DNA from: an uncultured Methanoregula sp. | GTDB lineage: Archaea > Halobacteriota > Methanomicrobia > Methanomicrobiales > Methanospirillaceae | DNA length: 64,000 nt | Assembly: GCF_963677065.1 (NCBI RefSeq) | Contig: NZ_OY781872.1 | Span: 1,235,419 to 1,299,418 of the forward strand | Reading direction: 5' to 3' | In this document: one piece after another, positions 26,420 through 35,937 of the stretch | How positions within the stretch are numbered: position 1 is the stretch's first letter | Layout: every line of letters begins with the position of its first letter | Notes under the pieces: generated by a model | The model's database searches: none | The model's input: only the letters and a program-made list of their open reading frames with translations | Told to the model about the DNA's origin: nothing | Position numbers and translations under genes: made by a program

Positions 26420-26534
26420 TCTTTCTTCTTTTACCAACCTGCTTCCTGAGCAGGAGCGTTCCATTCCCTGCAACAACTCCCGGTGCCCTGCCCGCACCTG
26501 CGGTCTGGTGAAAAGGCCAGAAAAAAAGTGCAGT

Positions 26535-27485
26535 TCAGAAGAATTTCTTCCGCCACATGAAGATCCCGAGGCAGACCGAGACCAGGCAGGAGATCGCAAA
26601 GATAATCTCGAATCCCATCGGGGTCTGGGAGAGGGGACCCCCGCCCTCGACATTCATGCCGTAGAAACTGGCAATCATCGTCGGGATGGCGATGATGATG
26701 GTGATGGAGGCGAGGAACTTCATCACGATGTTTAGATTGTTCGATATGATGGTGGCAAATGCCTGAGTCATCCCGTTCAAGATGTGCAGGTAGATCTGCG
26801 ACATCTCCATGGCCTGCTTGTTCTCGATGATGACGTCTTCGAGGAACTCGGCATCGTCGTCATACATCTTCAATGGCTTGGTTCTCAGGATCCGCTCCAG
26901 CACGGCTTCGTTTGACTTGAGCGAGGTTGAGAAATAGATGAGGCTCTTTTCCAGCTCCATCATCTGGAAGAGTTCCTCGTTCTTCATTGAACGGTGCAGT
27001 TCAACCTCGATCCGGGAGATCGATCGCTCGATCTGGCGCAGGTGGTGCAGGTACGAGGAGGCGTTGCGGTGGAAGATCTGGAAGAGGAACCGGGTTTTTT
27101 TCACGGTGTGGAAGTGCCGCACTTTCCCTGCGGAAAAGTCCTCCATTATTGGAGAGATGCGGTTGCAGACCGTAACAACGATCGTATCGCTGATGATAAT
27201 GCCGAGCGGGAGGGTTGAGAGCGTTTTAATTCCCATGTTCTCGGTGGTCATCGGCACATCAAGCACAACGAGGACAACCCCGTCCTCGGAATCGATGCGC
27301 GGACGCTCCTCTTCATCGAGGGCAGCTTTTAAGAATTCCGGTGGAAGATGGCAGGTCTCGGCGATATGGGTAAGTTCTGCCTCGGTCGGGCAGGTCAGGC
27401 GTATCCATGCGCCCTCGCCAGGTAAATCTACCGTCTCAATAATTGCCGGCTCTGTGTCTTTTTTTGTCCTGTAGATCTGCATCAT
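26535..27485 (-). CDS. corA: CorA-family divalent cation transporter
   Basis: Protein of 316 residues. A large cytoplasmic N-terminal domain with a long helix (FHRNASSYLHHLRQIERSIS region) is followed by two C-terminal membrane helices. The signature at the pore mouth is YGMNV, preceded by TMIASF. A charged C-terminus ends in WRKKFF. Such pentamers import Mg2+ (or Co2+/Ni2+). The gene converges with tRNA-Val and has no operon partners. Confidence 0.92.
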   Translation of the reverse strand: MMQIYRTKKDTEPAIIETVDLPGEGAWIRLTCPTEAELTHIAETCHLPPEFLKAALDEEERPRIDSEDGVVLVVLDVPMTTENMGIKTLSTLPLGIIISDTIVVTVCNRISPIMEDFSAGKVRHFHTVKKTRFLFQIFHRNASSYLHHLRQIERSISRIEVELHRSMKNEELFQMMELEKSLIYFSTSLKSNEAVLERILRTKPLKMYDDDAEFLEDVIIENKQAMEMSQIYLHILNGMTQAFATIISNNLNIVMKFLASITIIIAIPTMIASFYGMNVEGGGPLSQTPMGFEIIFAISCLVSVCLGIFMWRKKFF

Positions 27486-27650
27486 TGTCTGTCACCTCCG
27501 GCTCGTATTGGCTGCATCCCGCACCCACGGGCGGGGTATGCCCAGTACTTCTGTGTTCATTCTTATCCTATTTATAGAGAAAATATCCGGGCAGCACTTG
27601 CCTGTTGCATCCTTCTGGTTCTGCTAAGGAGTGTTCTGTTTTTATACCGG

Positions 27651-27905
27651 TTATCTCTCCTGCCACATCAGCCAGACGGCATAGAGCATGGATAAGCATG
27701 CAACAAGGAAGATGACGGCGTGCAGACCCGGCAGGATGTTCAGTGAAAGGATGCGGTCGATATCGAAGATGACGAACAGGGCAAACGTGATGGCGACAAA
27801 CCCGCCGTACATCTTCTTCTTCTTCCATGCCACGAGCAGGGCGAGTATGGCGATTGCCAGTTCGGTAAGGGTTGCGATGAGCTGGATAGCGTCGGATATC
27901 TGCAT
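27651..27905 (-). CDS. Small membrane protein, three helices
   Basis: Protein of 84 residues from the ATG at 27905. Three hydrophobic segments are visible: TLTELAIAILALLVAW, YGGFVAITFALFVIFDI and HAVIFLVACLSMLYAVWLMW. A basic KKKK turn separates the first two. Similar short proteins occur in other methanogens, but I cannot name a family. It follows msrA on the same strand with a 60-nt gap. Confidence 0.6.
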   Translation of the reverse strand: MQISDAIQLIATLTELAIAILALLVAWKKKKMYGGFVAITFALFVIFDIDRILSLNILPGLHAVIFLVACLSMLYAVWLMWQER

Positions 27906-27965
27906 ATGTTCACTATTCTTTCGGTTCAGGATTAAGTATTGTGAAAACACTTGCGGACTGCAGGA

Positions 27966-28454
27966 TCAGAGGTGACAGGCTCCGCCGTGCTTCTCGAAAT
28001 ACTGCTGGTGGTATTCTTCGGCCCGGTAGAAGACCCCGGCCGGCTGGATGATCGTCACGATCTTGCCAAACCCGAACCGGCCGGAAACTTCCTGCTCCAG
28101 TTTCGATGCCCGCGCCCGTTTTGCCTGGTCAGGATCCTGGTAAAAGATCACCGACCGGTAGTTTGACCCGATATCCGGCCCCTGCCGGTTGAGCTGCGTT
28201 GGGTCGTGGATCGACCAGAACACATCGAGCAGCTGCTCATACCCGACCCGGGCCGGATCGTAAGTCACCTGCACTACTTCTGCATGGCCGGTCTCGCCGG
28301 TGCAGACCTGCTCGTACGTGGGATTTTTGGTAAAACCTCCCATGTACCCGACTGCGGTGCCGGTAACTCCGTCAATCATCCGGAACGCTGCCTCAACGCC
28401 CCAGAAACAGCCGGCCCCGAACGTGGCTGTTCTCCCTGTGCCGTCTTCTGCCAT
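27966..28454 (-). CDS. msrA: Peptide methionine sulfoxide reductase MsrA
   Basis: Reduces the S-epimer of methionine sulfoxide in proteins and is part of oxidative damage repair. The catalytic Cys lies in [13 protein letters not shown]. The family segment [18 protein letters not shown] and the acidic [16 protein letters not shown] follow. A C-terminal Cys in HGGACHL is probably the resolving residue. The ATG at 28454 has GGAG upstream and gives 162 residues, the normal length; longer readings are unlikely. Confidence 0.93.
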   Translation of the reverse strand: MAEDGTGRTATFGAGCFWGVEAAFRMIDGVTGTAVGYMGGFTKNPTYEQVCTGETGHAEVVQVTYDPARVGYEQLLDVFWSIHDPTQLNRQGPDIGSNYRSVIFYQDPDQAKRARASKLEQEVSGRFGFGKIVTIIQPAGVFYRAEEYHQQYFEKHGGACHL

Positions 28455-28550
28455 AATCCACTCCTGTATGATCATGGAACCCGGGAACAATAAGATTCTC
28501 CGATCTCAGGAACGCATCACGTATATAATGGCAACAACCCCAGTTTATTC

Positions 28551-28766
28551 ATGAAACAACTGACCCGGCCAGAGAACGGCCGTATGATCGGGGGGGTCTG
28601 CGCGGGCATCGGGCAGCACCTGGATGTCGACCCTACCGTTATACGGATAATCTGGGTTGCCTTGACCCTCCTCTCCCTCGGTACCGGCATCATCGTCTAT
28701 ATCATTGCCTGGATTCTCATCCCCGAAGCCCCCCGGGATCCTCCGGCCGCCCTGTCTCCCCCATAA
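28551..28766 (+). CDS. PspC-domain membrane protein
   Basis: Protein of 71 residues consisting of one PspC domain. RMIGGVCAGIGQHLDVDPT is the amphipathic start, and a transmembrane helix follows (IIVYIIAWILIPEAP). Stand-alone PspC proteins are common in archaea and are linked to membrane stress. A TATA box at 28521-28528 (GTATATAA) lies about 26 nt before the ATG, so the mRNA is probably leaderless. Confidence 0.9.
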   Translation: MKQLTRPENGRMIGGVCAGIGQHLDVDPTVIRIIWVALTLLSLGTGIIVYIIAWILIPEAPRDPPAALSPP

Positions 28767-28822
28767 CCGTACCGGACTAACAATTCATCAGGGACAACGA
28801 CAAACCTGTAGGCAGGCAATTG

Positions 28823-29929
28823 ATGAAGATCCTTTTTGTTGTCTGCGGTGAGGGGCTCGGGCATGCATCCCGTTGTCTCCATCTCGGGCATTACATGCAG
28901 CAGCAGGGCCACACCATCCACTACGCCGGGTATGGCAAATCCTATGATTTCATGCAGCAGCACGGGTGCCATATGCTGCACAAGATCCCCCGCGAGGTAT
29001 GCCTTGAGGGGGAGGGAGGGTTCTTCGACCTGAAAAAGACCCTCTGGTGCTCCAAATCGGTGGCCCTCGACCTGCTCAAATCTGCAGCAGCCGTGCGCCG
29101 TCTCCTCCATGACAACGAGTTCGACTGCGTTGTCTGCGATACCATGTACGGGGGGCTCTTCTCCGCATGGGCCCGCAGGATCCCGAGGGTCTTTATCACC
29201 AACCAGAACCATTTCAATGGCCATGCGGGCAAGACCAACCCGGTCTGGCACCTCCTCAACCTCTTAATCCGGCGCTACATCGGCTTTTTCTCCCCCCACA
29301 TCATCGTCCCCGATTACCCATCCCCGGATACGGTGAGCGAATACAACCTTGTCATGCCCTATCGCTCGAAACCCCGGTATTATTTTACCGGCCCGTTCTA
29401 CGAGTTCGACCCCACCAAGTACGTGTACGACAAGAAGACCATCTTCACCAGTTTCGGCGGGGAACCCTACAAGCTCCCGATGTACCTGATGCTCAAGGCG
29501 ATAGCCGACCAGCACAAGGAAGAGTTCTTCGATGTCTTTTATACCGGCCCGCAGATCCCGGAATCCTCGGACAACTTCGCCTCCCACGGGTACGTCCCCA
29601 ACCTGTACGAGCACCTGGCCCTGGCAAAGATTGCGATCGTCCACGGGGGCCTCACTACCCTCCACGAAGCCCTGCTCTTCGAGAAACCCGTGCTCATCAT
29701 CATGGACCCGAACCACCCCGAGCAGCAGAACAATGCCAAGAAGATCGTTGACATGGGTGCAGGGATCGCAATCGACGGCAGGGACGTGACCAGAGAGGTG
29801 CTTGAGGAGAAGATCGCCGAGACCCTCCTCCTGACCCCCCGGCCGTTCCGGGCCAAGCACGCGGAGATCAACGGGCGGAAGGCGGCCTCGGATATCATTC
29901 TTGGCCTCTGCAAACGCCGGCAGCCTTAA
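28823..29929 (+). CDS. GT-B glycosyltransferase (MurG-like)
   Basis: Protein of 368 residues with two Rossmann halves. The N-terminal nucleotide-like loop is VVCGEGLGHASRCLHLG. The C-terminal donor-binding motif is VHGGLTTLHEALLFEKPVLII, followed by PEQQNNAKK. This matches the family 28-type glycosyltransferases that use UDP- or GDP-sugars, acting at the cytoplasmic face of the membrane. Acceptor and sugar are unknown; roles in archaeal lipid or glycan synthesis are likely. The ATG at 28823 is preferred to a TTG one codon before. Confidence 0.85.
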   Translation: MKILFVVCGEGLGHASRCLHLGHYMQQQGHTIHYAGYGKSYDFMQQHGCHMLHKIPREVCLEGEGGFFDLKKTLWCSKSVALDLLKSAAAVRRLLHDNEFDCVVCDTMYGGLFSAWARRIPRVFITNQNHFNGHAGKTNPVWHLLNLLIRRYIGFFSPHIIVPDYPSPDTVSEYNLVMPYRSKPRYYFTGPFYEFDPTKYVYDKKTIFTSFGGEPYKLPMYLMLKAIADQHKEEFFDVFYTGPQIPESSDNFASHGYVPNLYEHLALAKIAIVHGGLTTLHEALLFEKPVLIIMDPNHPEQQNNAKKIVDMGAGIAIDGRDVTREVLEEKIAETLLLTPRPFRAKHAEINGRKAASDIILGLCKRRQP

Positions 29930-29962
29930 GTAACGGGAGAAAAAAGATCCTTTCTGGATACG

Positions 29963-30235
29963 ATGAGCATGGAAAAGAACGGGGAAATACCCCACCTCAA
30001 GGTTACAGAAGAGCTGCATACCTGCCCCTCCTGCGGGTACGACAAGGGTTTCCATACCTCGTTCCTGAACGTGAACTCCTCTGACAATCCGGTCAAGTCC
30101 ACCCGGGAGGTCTTCCGGGTGATCCTCATCTGCCCGGAGTGCGGCGCCCGCTATGATGTCGGGTGGCGGGTCTCGTTCGTTGAGCCCGAGAGCCGGTTTA
30201 CGAAAACCATTGTCCTGCCTCCCCCCAGCTCATGA
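29963..30235 (+). CDS. Small zinc-ribbon protein
   Basis: Protein of 90 residues with two Cys pairs, CPSCGYDKGFH and CPECGARYDVGW, spaced like a four-Cys zinc ribbon. Otherwise it is polar, with no membrane segment. The C-terminus is short and Pro-rich. It follows the glycosyltransferase by 34 nt on the same strand. Zinc ribbons of this size often serve nucleic-acid or protein binding; nothing more specific can be said. Confidence 0.65.
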   Translation: MSMEKNGEIPHLKVTEELHTCPSCGYDKGFHTSFLNVNSSDNPVKSTREVFRVILICPECGARYDVGWRVSFVEPESRFTKTIVLPPPSS

Positions 30236-30296
30236 ACCGGCAGATCCCCTGTTTCTGTTCTCTCCTTTCCCTCCTGCCGGTACGGTGTGAAGGGCC

Positions 30297-31442
30297 ATGA
30301 TGCAGTGTGCCGAATGTAAAGGCAAGGGCCGGTGCGGCCTTCCCCGCTGCCCGATCGTGAGCCGGTTCCATACCCAGGCGCAGATCAGGCCCGTGAGCAG
30401 TTACCAGGGATCCGCCCCCTCGGTTTTTATCGGGAGTTACGGTTACCCGGATGTCACGGGCGGCCCCCTCATGATCAATGATTCCGACAATCCGCAGGAC
30501 TGGATAAAGAAAGGCCTCGGGATCGAGGACATTGTCGCGGTCCGGGCCCGCACCATCCGCGGGAACTCCCACCTTCCCTCGGTTGCCGAAAACCTGCAGG
30601 AGATTGCGATCTCGAGCCGGCCGCTGGATGTGGATGTGGCGTTCGAGAAGCCCGTTGCCTTCAGCCTCAGCTTTGACGGCACGGTAGCCCCGGTCGGGTT
30701 CTCCGGCCCGGTCCGGTCCCTGGACGTGGTCGGGAGCGCCCGGGTGGAGCGGGCGGTTGACCGGATCACGTCGGATACCGATCTCCCGGCAACGGAAGCG
30801 GCCGTCTCCCTCATGGACTCGGATATCGACGTGTACCAGATAGCAAAGCTGATGACGGCCGGGCTGCTCGGGAAGCGGCGCACGTTCGTTCCCACCCGCT
30901 GGGCGATCACCGCGGTAGACGATACTCTCTCAAAGAGTCTCAAAAAAGAGATCTCCCGGTTCCCCCCGATAGGCGAGATCTCGGTCTTCTCGGCGGAGAT
31001 CTACGGGAACCGGATCGTCTGCCTCCTGGTCCCCGGCGATTACCGGTTCGAGATGATCGAGATCTGGGGAAGACAGACGCTCTGGGCCGGCGACGAGGAA
31101 GTGATCGTGCAGGACCGCGAGGGGGCAAAGAAGAGCGGGTATTCCCCCATATCCGGTGCCTACTACTCGGCCCGGCTTGCGGTCTGCGAGTACCTGGTAA
31201 AGATCCGGAGGTCGGCCCGGATAGTTGTCATCCGGAGCGTTTCGAGCGATTACTGGGCACCGCTCGGGACCTGGGTGATCCGGGAAGCTACCCGGAAGGC
31301 CATGGAGAACCTGCCGGTCACCTGCGCAACGCTCGACGAGGGTGTCCGGAGAGCCAGCGCTGCAACCGGGTCGGATACCTGGCTTGCGAAAAGCACCCTG
31401 ATCCCCGAGATGAAAGCCCAGAGAACGCTCTTTCAGTTCTGA
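30297..31442 (+). CDS. nreA: Nre-family DNA repair protein
   Basis: Protein of 381 residues of the archaeal Nre family, which works with the sliding clamp PCNA in DNA damage response. The N-terminus has a four-Cys zinc finger ([17 protein letters not shown]). The core has [10 protein letters not shown] and the conserved [15 protein letters not shown] region. The C-terminus ends in QRTLFQF, a PCNA-interacting (PIP) motif, which places it in the clamp-binding group. Its last ten bases overlap the end of the DNA ligase gene on the other strand. Confidence 0.88.
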   Translation: MMQCAECKGKGRCGLPRCPIVSRFHTQAQIRPVSSYQGSAPSVFIGSYGYPDVTGGPLMINDSDNPQDWIKKGLGIEDIVAVRARTIRGNSHLPSVAENLQEIAISSRPLDVDVAFEKPVAFSLSFDGTVAPVGFSGPVRSLDVVGSARVERAVDRITSDTDLPATEAAVSLMDSDIDVYQIAKLMTAGLLGKRRTFVPTRWAITAVDDTLSKSLKKEISRFPPIGEISVFSAEIYGNRIVCLLVPGDYRFEMIEIWGRQTLWAGDEEVIVQDREGAKKSGYSPISGAYYSARLAVCEYLVKIRRSARIVVIRSVSSDYWAPLGTWVIREATRKAMENLPVTCATLDEGVRRASAATGSDTWLAKSTLIPEMKAQRTLFQF

Positions 31443-33085
31443 TAGGCCTGGGCCGAATTAGCCTGCCGTAAATAGCGCTCGCGGATACTCCCGAGGGTCT
31501 CGATATCGGCGAGATCCTTGTCGTCCCGGAGCCGGATGAACCTCGGGAACCTGAGGGCATAACCGCCATCATAGTTCTGGCTTGCCTGCAGCTCGGCATA
31601 CCCGACTTCGAAAACAAGGGACGGCTCAAACGTGACCTCCTTGCCGGCCTTCCGGATCACGCTCTCCTTGAGGAGCTCGTAAACCTCGGTCAGCTGTTCG
31701 TCGGAGAACCCGGTGGCCACCCGGCTCAACGGGATCAGTTTCCCGTTGTCCTGGCAGGCGACAAGGAACGATCCAAAGACATGGGCCCGTTTCCCCTCGC
31801 CCCATTCGGCGCCGATGACGGCAAGATCGAGCGTGTCCACCTGCGGCTTGATCTTGATCCAGTTCTTTCCCCTCTGTCCGGGCGTGTAGGGCGACCCGGG
31901 TACCTTGATCATGATGCCTTCGTGTCCGGCGGCAAGGGCGTCGGCGTAGGTCTTCTCTATTACCGCCTGGTCGCTGCTGACTACCTGCGGGGCAACATAT
32001 TGCCGGACTGTGCTCACGAGCCGGGTCCGTCGCTCTGAAAGCGGCAGGTCGATGAGGGTCTCCCCGTCCAGGTACAGGATGTCGAAGACATTGGGGATCA
32101 TCTCGATAGCTTCTGTTGCCTCAGCCACATCGTGCCGGCGCCGGAACCTGCGCAGCACCGACTGGAACGGCATGGGTCTGCCATCCTTTATGGCAATGAC
32201 TTCTCCGTCGATGATAACATCGTGGTCGGTTGCGGCCATCAGCTGCTCTATCACGTCCGGCAGGGCTGCTGTCACGTCTTCGAGCCTGCGCGAGTACATC
32301 CGGGCCCAGTTGCCTTTCTTGTGGAACTGGAACCGGGACCCGTCATACTTGAACTCGGCGGCGATCTCCCCGTGCTCCTCAATCATGCCGGCGATCGATC
32401 CCTGCTGGGCCAGCATCATCCGGAGCGGGTGGAACGGGGTGATCCGGACTGCGGTGAGTGCATCGGGGCCGGTCTTTGCAAGCCTTGCCACTTCGCCCAT
32501 GTCGTTGAGCGCCTGCATGGCATGCTCCACGAGAGCGGAGTCGACATTGAAGGCTTTTGCCACCGCTTCCCGCACGCTGCCCTCCCCCACACCGATCCGG
32601 AGTTCTTCGAGCAGGATCCGGGCCAGGTACCGGCCTTCGAGCGGGTGGGCGTTGGCCAGGAGCCGGCGGACCTCGAGCAGTTTCTCCCGCTGGGATTTCT
32701 TCCCCTCCTGGCCGGCAATGCTGATGAGGGCATTGTACACGTGCACGAGATCCAGCTCCTCGTGGAAGAACGTCATCTGCGATTTGGCTGAGAGCAGCTC
32801 CTCGACTGCCTGCCCGACATCGCCGGTCCTGTTGATCCGCTCGATCACGTCCTCCTTTTTTACACCTGCCACGTACCCGATCGCCTCGTAGAGCAGGTTC
32901 GGGCCGATGCCGAGCTTCTGCGAGGACCAGTCCGGGAAGATCCGTCCCATCACAAAGCGGACAAAGACCGGCAGTTCCTCGTCCGTAAGCCCCGGCAGGA
33001 CTTCGCTGATGATGGCAATCATGTCGAGCCGGCCGGCTGTTGCTTCGAGCCGTTCGCAGCACCGGGAAAAATCCATGAAGAGCAT
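31433..33085 (-). CDS. lig: ATP-dependent DNA ligase
   Basis: Replicative ligase of the archaeal/eukaryotic type (550 residues). The N-terminal DNA-binding domain covers about 1-210. The adenylation domain holds the nucleotidyl Lys in [13 protein letters not shown], then [18 protein letters not shown] and EGIMIKV. The OB-fold domain contains KNWIKIKP with the last motif. All are intact. It converges on nreA with a 10-bp overlap, and both genes act in DNA repair. The start may be 33085 or the ATG three codons later. Confidence 0.95.
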   Translation of the reverse strand: MLFMDFSRCCERLEATAGRLDMIAIISEVLPGLTDEELPVFVRFVMGRIFPDWSSQKLGIGPNLLYEAIGYVAGVKKEDVIERINRTGDVGQAVEELLSAKSQMTFFHEELDLVHVYNALISIAGQEGKKSQREKLLEVRRLLANAHPLEGRYLARILLEELRIGVGEGSVREAVAKAFNVDSALVEHAMQALNDMGEVARLAKTGPDALTAVRITPFHPLRMMLAQQGSIAGMIEEHGEIAAEFKYDGSRFQFHKKGNWARMYSRRLEDVTAALPDVIEQLMAATDHDVIIDGEVIAIKDGRPMPFQSVLRRFRRRHDVAEATEAIEMIPNVFDILYLDGETLIDLPLSERRTRLVSTVRQYVAPQVVSSDQAVIEKTYADALAAGHEGIMIKVPGSPYTPGQRGKNWIKIKPQVDTLDLAVIGAEWGEGKRAHVFGSFLVACQDNGKLIPLSRVATGFSDEQLTEVYELLKESVIRKAGKEVTFEPSLVFEVGYAELQASQNYDGGYALRFPRFIRLRDDKDLADIETLGSIRERYLRQANSAQAYQN

Positions 33086-33221
33086 GATTTGAACTTGCTT
33101 TGATGTTGCTTGGGGTTATGGATTAAGATTGTGTTCTTCGGGCTCTTCTCCCCCCGTGATTCTTCCCCTTGTGGGGAAATGCCGGAGAAGATCAGGTCTT
33201 CCGGTTCCGGTAACCCGGGGA

Positions 33222-34010
33222 TCAAAACCGGAGACACTGGGGATGAGCAGCCGAGGTCCCGTCCTGGGTGGCGACCGTTACCCGGTGCTCCTCGAAAAAG
33301 AGGCCGAGGCCCTCCCGGGCACTCCCTTTTGCTTTCTCGGGGGTATTGTTCATCTCGCTCAAGTGGGCGAGGATGACTTCGGGCACGTCTTTTCCGAACT
33401 CCCGCAGGCAGAGGGCGGCGTCCGGGTTGGAGAGATGGCCGCGTTTTGATCGGATCCGGCGTTTGAGGGATTCGGGATAGGGGCCGTTTGCAAGCATCTC
33501 GGGACAATGGTTGCTCTCAAGAATGATCCCGTCGCAGGGCAGGAGCAGATCCAGCATCTGCGGGGTGACAATACCGGTATCCGTACAGTACCCGATACGG
33601 CAGTCGCCTTCCCGGATGATGAACCCGCATGGTTCGGCTGCATCGTGGGAGATAGCAAAAGGTTCGATTACAAAATCCCCGACCGTGAACTCTTCGCGGT
33701 ACCGGCACACCCGGCTCTCCAGGGGTTTTTCGGAAGTCCGGCGGTGATTGAGGAAATCGGCCAGCGTCCCTTCCGTTGCATAGACCGGCAGATCCAGTTT
33801 CCGGCAGAGGACGTCCAGGCCCCGGATATGGTCCCCGTGCTCGTGGGTGACAAGAATGGAGAGCAGCTGTTCTGGGTCGAGTCCGGCCCGGGCCATGCGG
33901 AGAAGCAGTTCCTTTGCACTCAGGCCAGCGTCGATGAGGATGCTCCCGGAGGATCCTTCAAGGACAACCGAATTTCCCTTGCTCCCGCTTGCAAGAACAA
34001 TGCAGCGCAT
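33222..34010 (-). CDS. MBL-fold metallohydrolase (YycJ/WalJ-like)
   Basis: Protein of 262 residues of the metallo-beta-lactamase fold. The metal motif is THEHGDHIRG, with further ligands expected in ISHDAAEP and SNHCPEM. The opening LASGSKGNSVVLEG is typical of the YycJ/WalJ group, double-strand nucleases or RNA-processing proteins. Its position next to DNA ligase and Nre supports a nucleic-acid role but does not prove it. Confidence 0.88.
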   Translation of the reverse strand: MRCIVLASGSKGNSVVLEGSSGSILIDAGLSAKELLLRMARAGLDPEQLLSILVTHEHGDHIRGLDVLCRKLDLPVYATEGTLADFLNHRRTSEKPLESRVCRYREEFTVGDFVIEPFAISHDAAEPCGFIIREGDCRIGYCTDTGIVTPQMLDLLLPCDGIILESNHCPEMLANGPYPESLKRRIRSKRGHLSNPDAALCLREFGKDVPEVILAHLSEMNNTPEKAKGSAREGLGLFFEEHRVTVATQDGTSAAHPQCLRF

Positions 34011-34124
34011 TGTCTCACCTATTCGTCGCGATCCTATTAGAGCCTAGAGCCTGTACCCTGCCGTGCAGGAATAAAAAAGGCGGGATGATCGTTCAGCTGG
34101 GACCTTACCGCATGACTAAATGAG

Positions 34125-34310
34125 TTATTTCTTTGGCCTGAGCGCCTCGTACTCGGCCAGGACCGGGGCAATGGTCTTGGTGGATATGGAACGCCTCACA
34201 AGAGCGGTGAGCTTGCGGCAGTAATGGATATGGGCCATCTGGAAACTGACGATCAGGCCAAAACAGAAACAGGTTACGATGACCAGGGAATAACTGACAA
34301 TATCTACCAT
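34125..34310 (-). CDS. Small single-pass membrane protein, copy 2
   Basis: Protein of 61 residues. One hydrophobic helix (SLVIVTCFCFGLIVSF) is followed by HIHYCRKLTALVRRSIS and a short acidic end (EYEALRPKK). A strong ribosome-binding site (GGAGGA) precedes the ATG. It is a tandem paralogue of the next gene upstream (34327-34515): same length, same order of helix, HY motif and charged tail. Function is unknown. Confidence 0.65.
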   Translation of the reverse strand: MVDIVSYSLVIVTCFCFGLIVSFQMAHIHYCRKLTALVRRSISTKTIAPVLAEYEALRPKK

Positions 34311-34326
34311 CTTTTATCCTCCTTTT

Positions 34327-34515
34327 TTAAGTCTCCCTCTGGAGTTCGTCGACAATCGGCACAACGGAATCCGCATCGGAACATTCCTTTGCCACGATCA
34401 AAAATCTCTTGGTATAATGCATAATCAGGAGCTGGTACCCGATGATCATCCCTATGGCAAAGGTGAGGATCCCGATACCGATATAAATCAGAATATCCGT
34501 GGTAAGGTCAACCAT
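34327..34515 (-). CDS. Small single-pass membrane protein, copy 1
   Basis: Protein of 62 residues from the ATG at 34515 (MVDLTTDILIYIG). A long helix (GILTFAIGMIIGYQLLIM) is followed by HYTKRFLIVAKE and a short tail ending in VDELQRET. It shares the plan of its downstream paralogue, whose start is 16 nt beyond its stop. The pair is probably one operon. Function is unknown. Confidence 0.65.
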   Translation of the reverse strand: MVDLTTDILIYIGIGILTFAIGMIIGYQLLIMHYTKRFLIVAKECSDADSVVPIVDELQRET

Positions 34516-34660
34516 AATGTATCCTACTACAGTGACTGTTACTTCAGGCAACCTGATAAATTTATTGAATAGGTTCTCTCCGGCTGACTGTCTGAAAAGG
34601 TTAATCCCTATGGCTAATGCTACTTTACAGTAATCAAGAACAAAAAACGAGCCGGCCGGG

Positions 34661-35824
34661 GTGGCGACTGCCCGTCTCCCTCCCGGTTACGGCCGGGAAC
34701 CCGATACCGTGTCCGAAACAACCCAGCCCCCTCTCCGGTTCAGCCTCTCGGAGCTGGCGGGATCGCTTGGGGATTTCGGGACTATCATCCCTCTCATCCT
34801 TGCCGTGGCGCTCGTCTCGGATGTCAATGCCCGCTACATCCTCCTCTTCTTTGGGATCTGGTTCATTGTCACGGGCCTCTGGTACCGGCTTCCCATCCCG
34901 CTCGAACCCATGAAAGCGGTGGCGGTGATCGTCATTGCCGGGACTATCGGGAGCGGCGAGATAGCGGCAGCGGGCCTCATCCTCGGTATTATCTTTCTCG
35001 TGCTCGGGTACGGCCGTTTCTTCGGCATCATCGAGAAGTGGGTGCCCCAGAGCGTTGTCCGGGGTATCCAGCTGGGTCTTGCCCTGCTCCTCTTCAAATC
35101 CTCGATAGGTTTCGTGGTAAAAGACCCGCTCTTCTTTATCATCGGGATCGCCATCATCGCAGCATTCCTCCTGCTCGCCCGTTACCGGAACGTCCCCGAT
35201 CTCTCGGCAATCGTTGTCATCGCTGTCGGTCTTGCCGGAGGGATCGCCATCTTCGGGGTACCCCCGGTAAGCCTGATACCCCTACCCCAGCTGGTCATCC
35301 CCCTGCCAACGGATTTTTCCACCGCGTTCTCGACTCTCGTACTCCCCCAGGTGGTCCTGACAATAACGAATGCCATCCTGGCCACATCCCTGCTCACCAG
35401 GGACCTGTTCGCCCAGGACATTGCACCTAAGAAATTCTCCCGGACCATCGGGCTCATGAACCTCACGTCGGTACCGTTTGGCGGTTTTCCCATGTGCCAC
35501 GGGGCAGGCGGCCTTGCCGGCCAGTACCGGTACGGGGCCCGGACCGGGGGAGCGAACGTGTATGCCGGCCTGATCTTCATCATCCTCGCCCTCTTCTTCA
35601 CCTCCCCCCAGGTGCTCTCGATCATCGCGGTCGGTGTGCTCGGTGCCCTGCTCGTCTTTGTCGGGATCGAGATGTGCCGCTATGGCCTCAGGACGGATTC
35701 TCTGCCCGTTACCATCATCATCGCCGTGCTCGCGCTCGTGAGCTCCATGACCCTTGCCTTTGTTGCGGGAATGGTTCTCGCATACCTGGTCCCGTACATC
35801 CGGAAACGGGCGGTGGCCGGATAA
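34661..35824 (+). CDS. MOT1-type molybdate/sulfate transporter
   Basis: Protein of up to 387 residues with about ten membrane segments, related to the SulP superfamily and to the MOT1 molybdate transporters. The two conserved regions are ELAGSLGDFGTIIPLIL near the start and FGGFPMCHGAGGLAGQYRYG in the second half, both hallmarks of MOT1. It starts with GTG at 34661; an in-frame GTG at 34709 (then SETTQPPLRF) is equally possible. Its place at the edge of a run of Mo/W genes supports molybdate or tungstate rather than sulfate, by inference. Confidence 0.85.
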   Translation: MATARLPPGYGREPDTVSETTQPPLRFSLSELAGSLGDFGTIIPLILAVALVSDVNARYILLFFGIWFIVTGLWYRLPIPLEPMKAVAVIVIAGTIGSGEIAAAGLILGIIFLVLGYGRFFGIIEKWVPQSVVRGIQLGLALLLFKSSIGFVVKDPLFFIIGIAIIAAFLLLARYRNVPDLSAIVVIAVGLAGGIAIFGVPPVSLIPLPQLVIPLPTDFSTAFSTLVLPQVVLTITNAILATSLLTRDLFAQDIAPKKFSRTIGLMNLTSVPFGGFPMCHGAGGLAGQYRYGARTGGANVYAGLIFIILALFFTSPQVLSIIAVGVLGALLVFVGIEMCRYGLRTDSLPVTIIIAVLALVSSMTLAFVAGMVLAYLVPYIRKRAVAG

Positions 35825-35937
35825 ACGGATACTGCAGCTCTGCTGCACTATCCTGCCATCCCGCCCGGGCCGCTCTGGTGCTCTTTTTGTGGACACAATA
35901 CCAGCATTGATTATCCGGCGTTTCCCACTCCTGATCA

